Source: JAEKNW01 sp963678375
Lineage (GTDB): Bacteria; Cloacimonadota; Cloacimonadia; Cloacimonadales; JAFGVF01
Assembly (NCBI GenBank): GCA_963678375.2
Contig: OY782831.1
Span: 496,001-560,000 of the forward strand
DNA length: 64,000 bases
Reading direction: 5' to 3'
The translations under genes and the position numbers were made by a program. Numbering within the stretch: position 1 is the stretch's first letter; each line of letters begins with the position of its first letter. The notes beneath the pieces are model-generated. The model searched no databases. It was given only the letters and a program-made list of their open reading frames with translations, and was not told the origin of the DNA. Below, in pieces: positions 52,015 through 61,164 of this stretch.

Positions 52015-54246
52015 TTATTTCTTCTTTTGTTTAATACTAGTATAAGCTTGCAGATTATATTTTTCAATTCTTCTTGTCATGGTAGAATTGCTCATCTTTA
52101 AAAATTTAGCAGCATCCCTCCGGATTCCCTTAAAGCGAATCAACGCTCTAGTAATTTTTTCTTTTTCAGCTTCATAATCACTACTTGTTAAGTCATTTCT
52201 AGTAATATCTAAAGAACATATTTCATCCAGTAGTTGAGCATCCCAGTAGTTACTTTGCCCAAGAATAAACATTTTTTCAATAATATTTTTTAGTTCTCTG
52301 ACATTTCCTGGGAAGTTATAGTCTTGTAAGTAGCTTATTAAAGAAGAATGAATTTCGGGGGCTAGTTTTTTATGTTCATTGCAAAAGATGTTAATAAAGT
52401 GGTCTACGAGAAGAGGGATATCTTCTTTTCTGTCTCTGAGTGGAGGGATAACAATTTCTATAGTATTAATGCGGTAAAGGAGATCTAATCTAAATAAATC
52501 ATTATTCACCAGATCAATAATATCTCTATTGGAAGAGGAAATTATTCTAGCATCAAAGCTAACCTCATTACAAGAACCTACAGGTATTACTTTTCTACTT
52601 TCTAGAACACGTAATAGTTTAGCTTGGAATCCAACAGGGATTTCTGATATTTCATCAATGAATAGAGTCCCCTTATGGGCTTTGAGAAAGAGTCCTTTTT
52701 CATCACTAATAGCTCCAGTATAAGAACCTTTTTTATGGCCAAAGAGTTCGCTTTCCATTAAACTTGAGGAGATTGCTGCAGCATTAATAGGGATAAAGGG
52801 GTAATCTTTTCTAGGACTAGCATTATGAATAAAGTTAGCAATAAGATCTTTACCTGTGCCAGATTCCCCACGAAGTAAAACATTAGCATTTGGTTCTTTA
52901 GCAAGCAACAAAGCAGTCTGTAGGATTTTACGGCTAGCTTGACTGACACCTACAAAGTCTCCCCTAGTAAGTAAGTTATTTGAGGAAGGAGTTTTATTAA
53001 ATTTATTAAAATCTAGATTTGTAATTTCATGAGAATTTTCTTGTTTTTTAAGTTTGTTAATATCTTTAAGTAAATCATCTTGGATCTTTTGCATTAAATT
53101 GAAGCACTTATGATAATCTTGCTTACTATCATATAATTGGACAAGCTTTTCTCTAGCATGGCGAAAGTGTTCTTTAAGCTTGTATTTCTTGCTAGCCTTC
53201 AAACTTCTCAGGAATAAAATCTCAGCTCTATCATATTCCCCTGTATCCATTAACATCTTGCCCAGATTGAGATAAATTTCTTGTTCAGCTACTATATCAC
53301 CAATTTCTGAAGCAATTTTAACTGCTTTATCCATATCTGAAATTGCCTTATTGAAGTCACCCTTTAAAGCATAAGCAATTGCATAATTATTATACAAATC
53401 TAGGAGAAATTCGGGCATATTGAAAGCATTTTCTTGAGCAAGTTGCCTGCAAGTATCCAAATAACTTATGGCTTCTGTGAAAGAATTACTTTTTATTTTT
53501 AATACAGCTAAGTTAAAGACAACCTGGATTCTTTGAATCATCAACCCAAGATTTATACTAAGAGTGTTAGCCTCTAATAAGTGTTTTTCTGCTTCGGGAA
53601 AGCGTTTCAAATCTTGTAAAACTTTTGCTAGACTTGTATCTAAAAGTAAAGTAAATTGCTGATTATCCTCTCTTTTGCTAATTTCCATTCCCATATAAAG
53701 ATAGTTTAGTGCTTTGTCTAACTGCTTGTCTGATATATAAATATTAGCTAAACTTAATAATGATTGGAGCTTTATCTGGGATTCTCCCTGATTTGCTAAA
53801 ATCTCTTGAACTTGCTTATGAAAATCTTCTGCTAAAGCGAAATTGTTGAGTCTAAAATATGAATCACCTCTATAAGCCAAAACAGCAGCTAAGAGTAAAC
53901 TATCCTCTGCTTGTCTAGCATTTTTTTCAGCAGTATCTAGATATAATTTTTCTTGCTTTAGATCATTACGGAAGCAAAGACTCAGTAAGAGATTGGCATG
54001 AACTAAGAAAAAATGATTATTATCTGAAATTGCCTTGGTCAGAATTTCCTTCAGTAGGGGTTCTGCTAACTCATAACGCCCAATCTTTGTATAGGCGTAA
54101 GCATCAATAAATAAGAAATGATTCTCAGAAAGACCTTCATATATTTGTCTATAGTCCTGAGACTTTTGCATATATTCCACAGGATTTTTATGACAAATAT
54201 CACGGAGAACCTTAAAATCCTTATCAACTATTTTAGTATTATTCAT
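52015..54246 (-). CDS. Sigma-54-dependent activator with TPR sensor region
   Basis: A 743-residue regulator. Residues about 30-390 are helical TPR repeats; the AAA+ domain (about 425-660) has Walker A GESGTGKDLIANFIHNAS, a GSYTGA loop in place of the usual GAFTGA for sigma-54 contact, and Walker B TLFIDEISEI; a Fis-type helix-turn-helix ends it (RRDAAKFLKMSNSTMTRRIE). There is no receiver or GAF domain, so the TPR part may sense a partner protein. The target genes are unknown. A TTGACA/TATATT promoter precedes it. Confidence 0.92.
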   Translation of the reverse strand: MNNTKIVDKDFKVLRDICHKNPVEYMQKSQDYRQIYEGLSENHFLFIDAYAYTKIGRYELAEPLLKEILTKAISDNNHFFLVHANLLLSLCFRNDLKQEKLYLDTAEKNARQAEDSLLLAAVLAYRGDSYFRLNNFALAEDFHKQVQEILANQGESQIKLQSLLSLANIYISDKQLDKALNYLYMGMEISKREDNQQFTLLLDTSLAKVLQDLKRFPEAEKHLLEANTLSINLGLMIQRIQVVFNLAVLKIKSNSFTEAISYLDTCRQLAQENAFNMPEFLLDLYNNYAIAYALKGDFNKAISDMDKAVKIASEIGDIVAEQEIYLNLGKMLMDTGEYDRAEILFLRSLKASKKYKLKEHFRHAREKLVQLYDSKQDYHKCFNLMQKIQDDLLKDINKLKKQENSHEITNLDFNKFNKTPSSNNLLTRGDFVGVSQASRKILQTALLLAKEPNANVLLRGESGTGKDLIANFIHNASPRKDYPFIPINAAAISSSLMESELFGHKKGSYTGAISDEKGLFLKAHKGTLFIDEISEIPVGFQAKLLRVLESRKVIPVGSCNEVSFDARIISSSNRDIIDLVNNDLFRLDLLYRINTIEIVIPPLRDRKEDIPLLVDHFINIFCNEHKKLAPEIHSSLISYLQDYNFPGNVRELKNIIEKMFILGQSNYWDAQLLDEICSLDITRNDLTSSDYEAEKEKITRALIRFKGIRRDAAKFLKMSNSTMTRRIEKYNLQAYTSIKQKKK

Positions 54247-54276
54247 AATTTTCCTTGATTAACTATACGTAATAGT

Positions 54277-54306
54277 AATATACTGATTTTTAGAATTACA
54301 TGTCAA
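54277..54306 (-). promoter_or_regulatory. Sigma-70-type promoter of sigma-54 activator gene
   Basis: On the minus strand TTGACA (54306-54301), 18 bases, TATATT (54282-54277), about 30 bases upstream of the ATG. Confidence 0.7.
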
Positions 54307-54482
54307 GCAAATTCTGTTTATGTGCTTAGTGCCTAGGAAGGAGACTGTACAATCATCAAGCCACCGTCCCCAATAGCTTATCCTTAAAGAAGTCGATAAT
54401 GTTGCTCATCTTTAGATTTTCTTGACAAATCTGCTTAGTACCAATCTCATAGATGAAGCATTTTTCAAAGTATATTTTGTTG

Positions 54483-54574
54483 TTTTGCTTCCTTTAACCC
54501 AGACAATTCAGTAGAGCTTTTAGTAAGAGCAAACTAGTATAGTAAAATCCCCCTCTGTGAGGGGGACACAGGGG
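54483..54574 (-). repeat. Dispersed ~90-bp intergenic repeat, copy B (with terminator hairpin)
   Basis: The minus-strand copy of the repeat at 13847-13937. It contains a strong hairpin (CCCCCTC with GAGGGGG) followed by ATTTTA and so probably terminates the GLUG-type gene that stops at 54585. Confidence 0.65.
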
Positions 54575-54584
54575 TACTTCTCTT

Positions 54585-55964
54585 TTATTTCATTAAGATT
54601 ATTTTTTTGGTAACACTCTGATTATTTCCAGAAGATATTTTGTAGAAATAGACACCGCTTGAGACTTGCTTATCATTGCTGTCTTTTCCTTGCCAAACAA
54701 CCTTATGAACTCCTTGGTTCAAATTATCTTGTAATAATTTTTTTACCAGCTGTCCTTTCAAGTTATAAATATTAATATTCACTTGTCCTTGAACAGGATT
54801 GTTAAATTCTATTGTTGTTTCAGGGTTGAATGGATTTGGATAGTTGGTTACTGAGAGTCTAATTGGAACTAGACTATTATCAAGTTCAGAATTAGGAGTA
54901 CTACTCAATAACCACTGTAAAAAAGGGTAGCCATCATTAATCTCCGGATCAATAGACCAAACTTCTTCAAAGTCCCAACCATTTTGAATATAGGTTGCAG
55001 AATCTTTCATCTCTTGAGTGGTATAACCAGTAACATTAACTAAGTCACTGTTTTCAACCATATTGTTAACATTAGTTGTATTTACCATCTCTGTATCCCA
55101 GTAAAAATTATTAACTTGAGATTCAGACATCCATCCACTCAAGATTGCCGAATTTGAAGAGACTACTCTCGTAGTAGTGTAACAATTATTGATGGTCGAG
55201 AGTTCAACATCCGTTACAAAACAACGTACTAAAGTATAATTAGCATTTTCAAGAATAAGATGTCCTCGGCTATAGCAATTATCAACTTGAGAATTGTAAA
55301 ATCCACCAGCAAAACCATTTAAGGTAACGGAACTTTGTGGTTCAGTAACAGTAATATTGACATTAGCAAAACATCTACTAATAATACTAGAATAACTAGA
55401 ACCAATAAATCCATGATGTCCCCACCCTCCTCCATTTATATTGCCAGAAACAGAGCAATTGACAATTTCAGAATCTAGTGCCATAACTACCATGCCACTT
55501 GTAGTTCCATAGTAAGATATATTTGCTAGATTTAGATTTCTTATGGATGAGTTCTTTAAATTTCCAAAAAAACTTCTACTTATGAAGGTTGGATTATTAA
55601 TTGTTAGGTTGTTTATACAATAACCTTGTCCATCATAATTAGCATAAAGTCTAGTATAATCAGGATTATCATTATATGTTACCCCAATAGGATGGAATCC
55701 CTCACCATCATTCCAGATAGCTGTTTCACTAGCATCTATATCTGCTACTTGAAGAAAATAGTAAGTTGTTAGTGTATCACCCCATACACTTGTAGTTTCT
55801 GAAAGCCATCTTAGGTTTGCTAAATTCTCAATAATAAGAGGATTTTCTTCCATACCTGCGTTAGGTTCATTATAATTCTGTGGTTGTTGAGCTTGTGTCT
55901 CTGTTTCAGAATACACTGCTTGTACAACATATAGAAATAATATTATCAACAGTATTTTTTTCAT
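54585..55964 (-). CDS. Secreted GLUG-type repeat protein with Por-type sorting domain
   Basis: A 459-residue exported protein. Signal peptide 1-19; a FHPIG...YDGQGYCINNLTINNP opening and repeated SxIxNCxxxGxI-like units (about 115-290), resembling GLUG-motif beta-helical adhesins; a YPFLQW-type end of that region; and a sorting domain (VTNYPNPFNPETTIEF to IILMK). It is probably a surface adhesin. Repeat copy B, just downstream, carries its likely terminator. Confidence 0.82.
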   Translation of the reverse strand: MKKILLIILFLYVVQAVYSETETQAQQPQNYNEPNAGMEENPLIIENLANLRWLSETTSVWGDTLTTYYFLQVADIDASETAIWNDGEGFHPIGVTYNDNPDYTRLYANYDGQGYCINNLTINNPTFISRSFFGNLKNSSIRNLNLANISYYGTTSGMVVMALDSEIVNCSVSGNINGGGWGHHGFIGSSYSSIISRCFANVNITVTEPQSSVTLNGFAGGFYNSQVDNCYSRGHLILENANYTLVRCFVTDVELSTINNCYTTTRVVSSNSAILSGWMSESQVNNFYWDTEMVNTTNVNNMVENSDLVNVTGYTTQEMKDSATYIQNGWDFEEVWSIDPEINDGYPFLQWLLSSTPNSELDNSLVPIRLSVTNYPNPFNPETTIEFNNPVQGQVNINIYNLKGQLVKKLLQDNLNQGVHKVVWQGKDSNDKQVSSGVYFYKISSGNNQSVTKKIILMK

Positions 55965-56578
55965 ATATATCTCCTTAAGTTACATAGTAATGTTACATGT
56001 AATATTTAGCAAAAACATTTCGATATTTAATGTCAAGTTTTTTTATAGTTTATTTTAGTTCACATAGGTTATACCACTAAACTAATATTTGTTAATTTTA
56101 GAAACTTTCTTTCTTGAGTTTTGATAAATTTACTTCACTTTTTTTGGTACGCATCACTATTGTTCTCTCCAACCTTCTCAGGTTCCCTATCTCAAATCCT
56201 TCATAGGAGCTAAAAAGGTAAAAAAATGCTGATAGGAATGCATATATCATTAGTTTTTAGCTTTTACTAACCCTTCATTGTTAGTCTCTTCTCAAAGTTC
56301 TAGGATTTTATAGAGAGAGTAACCATCAAGGAAATAAACAACAATCAGAGACTATATTTTTTAGTATTTTTTATATGAACGTTAAAAAAACAGTATTTTG
56401 CAACTAATCAGTAATTTAGGCTTAAGATATGATTTTTATTAAAAAAATTTATCCTTAGTTTAATCGTATATTTATTAGTATTTTAAGGGATTATTTCTCA
56501 ACATATAATAAAATACTTGCCAAAATAAATTGACTTATATAAATTGAATAAAATACTAAAGAAATTAGATAGGGAATA
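55965..56578. other. Divergent intergenic region upstream of tilS
   Basis: A 614-base AT-rich gap. A CCTAT...ATAGG palindrome at 56184-56217 may be a decayed copy of the repeat that flanks the DUF559 gene, and GAGTAACCATCAAGGAAA near 56325 resembles 13770. A TTGACA lies near 56032 on the minus strand, upstream of the GLUG-type gene. Near 56516-56545 TTGCCA and TATAAA may form the tilS promoter. I find no gene. Confidence 0.4.
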
Positions 56579-58024
56579 ATGTTCAAAGAAAAGCTTAACA
56601 CAGATTTCATTGTAAAATTTAACAATTATATTGTTGAGAATAGGTTAATAGAGAAAAAGAGTAAGATCCTTGTTGGGTTTTCAGGAGGACCAGACTCTAC
56701 TGCCCTCCTTCTCGCCTTGTTAATGATAAAGGATAGTTTAGATTTATCTATCCTAGTTGCCCATGTAAATTATAATTTACGAGGGGATGATTCTAAAGCA
56801 GATGAGGCTTTTGTTAGAGATTTTTGCTTTTCTCACAACCTCTATTTAGTAATAAACAGGGTGGAGATTGATGCTGATACTAACATTGAAGCTACAGCCC
56901 GAGATATTAGGATGAACTATTTCTATAGTCTATTAAAAGACTATAAACTTGATGCAATAGCTTTAGGACATAATTATAGCGATAATGCTGAAACTATCAT
57001 GATGAATCTTATTCGGGGAGCAGGTATAACAGGTCTTAGAGGAATACTGCCAAAATATAAGAAAATCATTCACCCTTTATTAAGCTTCACTCGACAAGAG
57101 ATTTGTCAATTTTTATTAAGTGAGAACATTCCTTGGCGTGAAGATAAAAGCAATCAAGAATCTACCTTTACTAGAAACAAGATAAGAAACGATTTATTCC
57201 CTTGGATTGAAGAGAATTTAAATCCTGCAGTCATTGATAAATTAGTAGCTTTATCTGGGATGATGATTGAAACAGAAGACTTTATTGAAGACTATCTAGA
57301 ACGTTCTTTCAAACGTTTTGTTGTTAAGCAAAATGATGAAAAAATTGTTCTTTCCCTAAAAACTATTCTCCATACTAAAAGGATCCTTAGATATTATATC
57401 TTTAAAAAATGTTTGTATCAATTGCGAGGGACAGACAGTGATATTTACCAAAATAATATCTTAGAAATTGAGAATATCCTCTCTTCTGATGGTTCCAAAA
57501 TGCTTAATTTACCCAACCGGATTTATGTTCTAAAAGAGTATGACTACCTGATTTTTACTAGTAAGAATCCTCTTGTAAAGCAAGAGAACATACCAGAGGC
57601 AAAGACTATAGATTCAGTAAGACCGCGTTTAAGTTTCGGAAAATATAGAATTAAAATGAAAAGGATCAAGAAGCTACCTTCAGAGAAAGCTTTAGCAAGT
57701 AACAAGAATTTAGTATTTTTAGACTATGATGAGATCAACTTTCCTATAACAGTAAGAAATAGAGATAATGGAGATAGATTTATTCCCCTAGGGTTAAAGG
57801 GATTTAAGAAGTTAAAAGATTTTTTCATTGACGAAAAAGTGTCTAAATTCGATAGAGATAAGATACCTGTTTTTACTGATTCAGATAAAATAATTTGGAT
57901 TGGAGGAATGAGGATTGATAATAGAGTTGCTATAAGTGAGAAAACTACTAGTATTTTAAGAATAGAATTAGAAAAAGTTAATAATAAAAAAATGCGTTCA
58001 GCTGAACGAAAACAAAAAGGATAA
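56579..58024 (+). CDS. tilS: tRNA(Ile)-lysidine synthase
   Basis: A 481-residue ATP-dependent enzyme that converts C34 of the AUA-reading tRNA-Ile to lysidine. The PP-loop is LVGFSGGPDSTALLLALL; other signatures are AHVNYNLRGDDSKADEAFV, ALGHNYSDNAETIMMNLIRG and the PWREDKSNQESTFTRNKIRN segment. The C-terminal TilS substrate-binding domain (about 395-470) holds RDNGDRFIPLGLKGFKKLKD. It starts the tilS-hpt-ftsH cluster, a widely conserved order. Confidence 0.95.
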   Translation: MFKEKLNTDFIVKFNNYIVENRLIEKKSKILVGFSGGPDSTALLLALLMIKDSLDLSILVAHVNYNLRGDDSKADEAFVRDFCFSHNLYLVINRVEIDADTNIEATARDIRMNYFYSLLKDYKLDAIALGHNYSDNAETIMMNLIRGAGITGLRGILPKYKKIIHPLLSFTRQEICQFLLSENIPWREDKSNQESTFTRNKIRNDLFPWIEENLNPAVIDKLVALSGMMIETEDFIEDYLERSFKRFVVKQNDEKIVLSLKTILHTKRILRYYIFKKCLYQLRGTDSDIYQNNILEIENILSSDGSKMLNLPNRIYVLKEYDYLIFTSKNPLVKQENIPEAKTIDSVRPRLSFGKYRIKMKRIKKLPSEKALASNKNLVFLDYDEINFPITVRNRDNGDRFIPLGLKGFKKLKDFFIDEKVSKFDRDKIPVFTDSDKIIWIGGMRIDNRVAISEKTTSILRIELEKVNNKKMRSAERKQKG

Positions 58025-58029
58025 ATTTT

Positions 58030-58566
58030 ATGATACAAGATATATCTGCAATAATGTTTGATGAAAGACAAATTAATACAAGAATTAAAGAATTAGGAGA
58101 GCAGATTTCTAAAGATTACTGTGGCAAATACCCCGTACTTCTTTGTATATTGAAAGGTGCTTCAATGTTTATGGCTGACTTGATGAGAGCTATAACTATT
58201 CCTGTTGAAATAGATTTTATGGCAATTTCAAGTTATGGTGATAGTAGAAAATCTTCAGGTGTAGTAAAAATAAAAAAAGATGTTGATGTTAATCTAGAAG
58301 ATAGAGATGTTATCATTGTTGAAGATATTGTTGATACAGGTTTATCATTAAAATATCTTAAAGAGTATATCAACAAACATAACCCTTCTAGCTTAGCAAC
58401 TTGTGTTCTTTTAGATAAACCTAGCGGACATAAGATAGAAGTTTCAGTGGAATATATAGGTTTCCAAGTAGCTAACGAGTTTGTTGTTGGTTATGGCTTA
58501 GATTTTGCTCAGAAATATCGTAATCTACCTTTCATTGGTATTCTTAAGGAGGATGTTTATTCATGA
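58030..58566 (+). CDS. hpt: Hypoxanthine phosphoribosyltransferase
   Basis: A 178-residue purine-salvage enzyme using PRPP. The PRPP loop is in VIIVEDIVDTGLSLKYL; LCILKGASMFMADLMRAI and DFMAISSYGDSRKSSG are typical of HPRT. It follows tilS by five bases and overlaps ftsH by four (ATGA). Confidence 0.95.
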   Translation: MIQDISAIMFDERQINTRIKELGEQISKDYCGKYPVLLCILKGASMFMADLMRAITIPVEIDFMAISSYGDSRKSSGVVKIKKDVDVNLEDRDVIIVEDIVDTGLSLKYLKEYINKHNPSSLATCVLLDKPSGHKIEVSVEYIGFQVANEFVVGYGLDFAQKYRNLPFIGILKEDVYS

Positions 58567-60560
58567 ACAATGAAGAACAAAACAGAAACAAAAATATAAA
58601 AAAGCCAGAAGACCCTCAAAAAGGGAAAAACCCCAATCCATTAAAAAATCCTTCAAGCAATAAATATTCATTTGTAATTGTCTTGATATTAGGAGCTATC
58701 TTAATATGGGCACTTCTCCAAGATTCTCAAAATCAAAAAGAAGTAGATAATAAAGAATTTTGGGATGCTTTGAATTCTGGAACTATCACCGAAGTTGTGA
58801 TTGAAGGTGATGTACTAAACTATAAAGTTGGAAATGAATCTTATTTTACACGTTGGTCACAATATGATTATGATTTTAAACAAGAATTAATAGAAAAGAC
58901 CCAGGGCCCAGTAAAAGAAAAAGTACCATCTAAATGGGAATCAATCTTAGTTTCATGGTTGCCTTTCTTACTAATGATTCTCTTCTTTTGGTTCTTTATG
59001 TTTAGGAATGTTAATAAAGGACAAAATTCAGCATTTTCATTTGGTAAAAGTAAAGCTAAACGATTCGATGGCACCAAAACAAAAGTGAAATTTGATGATG
59101 TAGCTGGTGTTGACGAAGCTAAAGAAGAATTAACAGAAATAGTAGAGTATTTAAAAAATCCTAAAAAGTTTGAAATGCTAGGTGGTAGAATACCTAAGGG
59201 TGTACTTCTAGTAGGAAGACCAGGAACAGGTAAAACTCTTTTAGCAAAAGCTGTTGCAGGCGAAGCTAATGTACCTTTCTTTAGTGTTTCAGGTTCTGAT
59301 TTCGTAGAAATGTTTGTTGGTGTAGGCGCATCTCGTGTTCGTGATTTATTTGCCCAAGCCAAAAAAAATGCCCCTGCAATTGCTTTTATTGATGAGCTTG
59401 ATGCTGTAGGTCGCCATAGGGGTTCTGGTGTAGGTGGTGGTCATGATGAACGTGAGCAAACACTTAATCAATTACTGGTTGAGATGGATGGTTTCGAAAT
59501 AAATGATTCTGTAATTATTATTGCTGCTACTAATAGACCTGATGTACTAGATCCAGCCCTTTTAAGACCTGGTAGATTTGATAGACAAGTTATCGTTGAC
59601 CTTCCAGACATTAACGGTAGAACTATGATTCTTCAAGTTCATTCTAAGAAAGTTCCTCTTTCTCCAGAAGTTAATTTAAAGATTATTGCTAGAGCTACCC
59701 CTGGTTTTAGTGGTGCAGAGCTAGCTAACTTAGTAAATGAAGCAGCTCTTATTGCAGCAAGATCTTCTAAGAAATTCATAGAAATGGATGATTTTGAAGA
59801 GGCAAAAGATAAACTTACACTTGGAAAACAGAAGAAGAGTAAAATAGTTTTACCAGAAGAGAGGAAAATTACTTCTTATCATGAGATCGGCCATGTAATA
59901 TGTGCTCTTTTCGAAAAACATGGTTCTCCTGCCCACAAAGTTTCAATCATCCCAAGAGGTATGACAGGCGGGGCAACACATTTCCTAGGAGAAGAAAAAT
60001 CTAATTATTCAAAGAGTTTTTTGAAATCAATGCTTGTCCACCTACTTGGTGGTAGAGCTGCAGAAGATATTGTCTTTGATGAAATTACAACTGGTGCATC
60101 TAATGATATTGATAGAGCTACTGATATAGTAAAACAGATGGTTTGTAACTGGGGTATGAGTAAAAGAATAGGTCCTTTAGCAGTTATGAAAAAAGAGCAA
60201 GAAGTCTTTTTAGGCAAACAAATTGGTCAAAAAGAACTTCATAGTGAAGAAGTAGCAAAAATTGTTGATTCTGAAATTCACTCTTTCATAGATGAAGCTT
60301 ATAAAAAAGCTAAAGTTATCATTACTAATCATAGAGACCTAGTCGATTCTCTTGCTGATGAGCTTTTGGATAAAGAAACACTTAGTGCTGAAGAAATATT
60401 CTCTATTGTAGAGAAATTTGTTACAGGGGAAGATCTAAACTTTGTAAAAGAAAAATATAAAAAAGCAAAACAGTTAAGTTTTGAATTACTTAAAGAAGAT
60501 CATGCTGACAATCAAGTAAAAACAGCTGAAGAAGATAAAGATAACAATAAAAATGGATAA
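58563..60560 (+). CDS. ftsH: ATP-dependent zinc metalloprotease FtsH
   Basis: A 665-residue membrane protease for quality control of membrane and regulatory proteins. Two transmembrane helices (about 35-55 and 130-150) flank a short periplasmic domain; the AAA+ domain has GRPGTGKTLLAKAVAGEA, FIDELDAVGRHRGSG and the SRH region TNRPDVLDPALLRPGRFDR; the zinc motif is HEIGH, with a third ligand in the EITTGASNDIDRATDIV region. The C-terminus ends in a polar tail. Cotranscribed with tilS and hpt; a terminator follows. Confidence 0.97.
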   Translation: MNNEEQNRNKNIKKPEDPQKGKNPNPLKNPSSNKYSFVIVLILGAILIWALLQDSQNQKEVDNKEFWDALNSGTITEVVIEGDVLNYKVGNESYFTRWSQYDYDFKQELIEKTQGPVKEKVPSKWESILVSWLPFLLMILFFWFFMFRNVNKGQNSAFSFGKSKAKRFDGTKTKVKFDDVAGVDEAKEELTEIVEYLKNPKKFEMLGGRIPKGVLLVGRPGTGKTLLAKAVAGEANVPFFSVSGSDFVEMFVGVGASRVRDLFAQAKKNAPAIAFIDELDAVGRHRGSGVGGGHDEREQTLNQLLVEMDGFEINDSVIIIAATNRPDVLDPALLRPGRFDRQVIVDLPDINGRTMILQVHSKKVPLSPEVNLKIIARATPGFSGAELANLVNEAALIAARSSKKFIEMDDFEEAKDKLTLGKQKKSKIVLPEERKITSYHEIGHVICALFEKHGSPAHKVSIIPRGMTGGATHFLGEEKSNYSKSFLKSMLVHLLGGRAAEDIVFDEITTGASNDIDRATDIVKQMVCNWGMSKRIGPLAVMKKEQEVFLGKQIGQKELHSEEVAKIVDSEIHSFIDEAYKKAKVIITNHRDLVDSLADELLDKETLSAEEIFSIVEKFVTGEDLNFVKEKYKKAKQLSFELLKEDHADNQVKTAEEDKDNNKNG

Positions 60561-60566
60561 ACTAAG

Positions 60567-60600
60567 ATAGGAAAGACTATAAGCTCTTTCCTATTTTTTA
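60567..60600 (+). terminator. Intrinsic terminator after ftsH
   Basis: A perfect 10-bp stem (60567-60576 with 60585-60594) with an 8-base loop runs into six T residues. Confidence 0.88.
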
Positions 60601-60619
60601 CAATATATTAAGAGGAAAA

Positions 60620-61156
60620 ATGGAACAGTTTCACGGAACTACTATTTTAGGTATTCTAAAGGATGGAAATTTAGTAATTGGAGGAGATGGACAAGTAACC
60701 CTTGGCCATACAGTAATTAAAGATACAGCTAGAAAGATAAGACATCTATATGATGGTCAAGTTATTGCTGGTTTTGCTGGTGCTACTGCTGATGCCTTTA
60801 CTCTCTTTGAAAAATTTGATGCAAAATTAAAAGAATCCAAAGGCAATCTAAGAAAAGCAGCTGTTGAATTAGCTAAAGATTGGCGATCAGATAAAATTTT
60901 ACGCAAATTAGAAGCAATGATAATTGCTGGTTCTAAGGATGCTCTGCTTATTATAACAGGTGTAGGAGATGTACTTGAACCAAATAATGGAGTTTGTGCT
61001 ATTGGTTCAGGAGGTAATTATGCCTTAGCTTCAGCCCGAGCTTTAGCTGAAAATAGTAACTTAACTAATAAAGAAGTTGTTGAAAAATCACTCCATATTG
61101 CAGCAGATATCTGTATCTATACAAACCATAATCTTGTAATTGAAGAGTTAAAGTAG
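60620..61156 (+). CDS. hslV: HslV peptidase subunit of HslUV protease
   Basis: A 178-residue N-terminal-nucleophile peptidase. The sequence starts MEQFHGTTILGILKDG, so removal of six residues would expose Thr7 as the catalytic residue, as in species with a short propeptide. IGGDGQVTLGHTVIKDTARK and the GVCAIGSGGNYALASARA segment are hallmarks. It is encoded directly before hslU (8-base gap). Start ATG 60620 with AGAGGAAA upstream. Confidence 0.96.
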   Translation: MEQFHGTTILGILKDGNLVIGGDGQVTLGHTVIKDTARKIRHLYDGQVIAGFAGATADAFTLFEKFDAKLKESKGNLRKAAVELAKDWRSDKILRKLEAMIIAGSKDALLIITGVGDVLEPNNGVCAIGSGGNYALASARALAENSNLTNKEVVEKSLHIAADICIYTNHNLVIEELK

Positions 61157-61164
61157 GTAAAGAC

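Larger units (their letters stand above)
54247..54584. other. Intergenic region with promoter and dispersed repeat
   Basis: A 338-base gap holding the promoter of the sigma-54 activator gene (54277-54306), an unrecognised minus-strand open frame (54356-54490), and repeat copy B (54483-54574). Confidence 0.5.

Noticed and set aside
54356..54490. Minus-strand open frame ending KMSNIIDFFKDKLLGTVA
   Set aside because: It has no start with a ribosome binding site, no family resemblance, and overlaps the promoter-side of the gap; it may be a remnant but cannot be supported.
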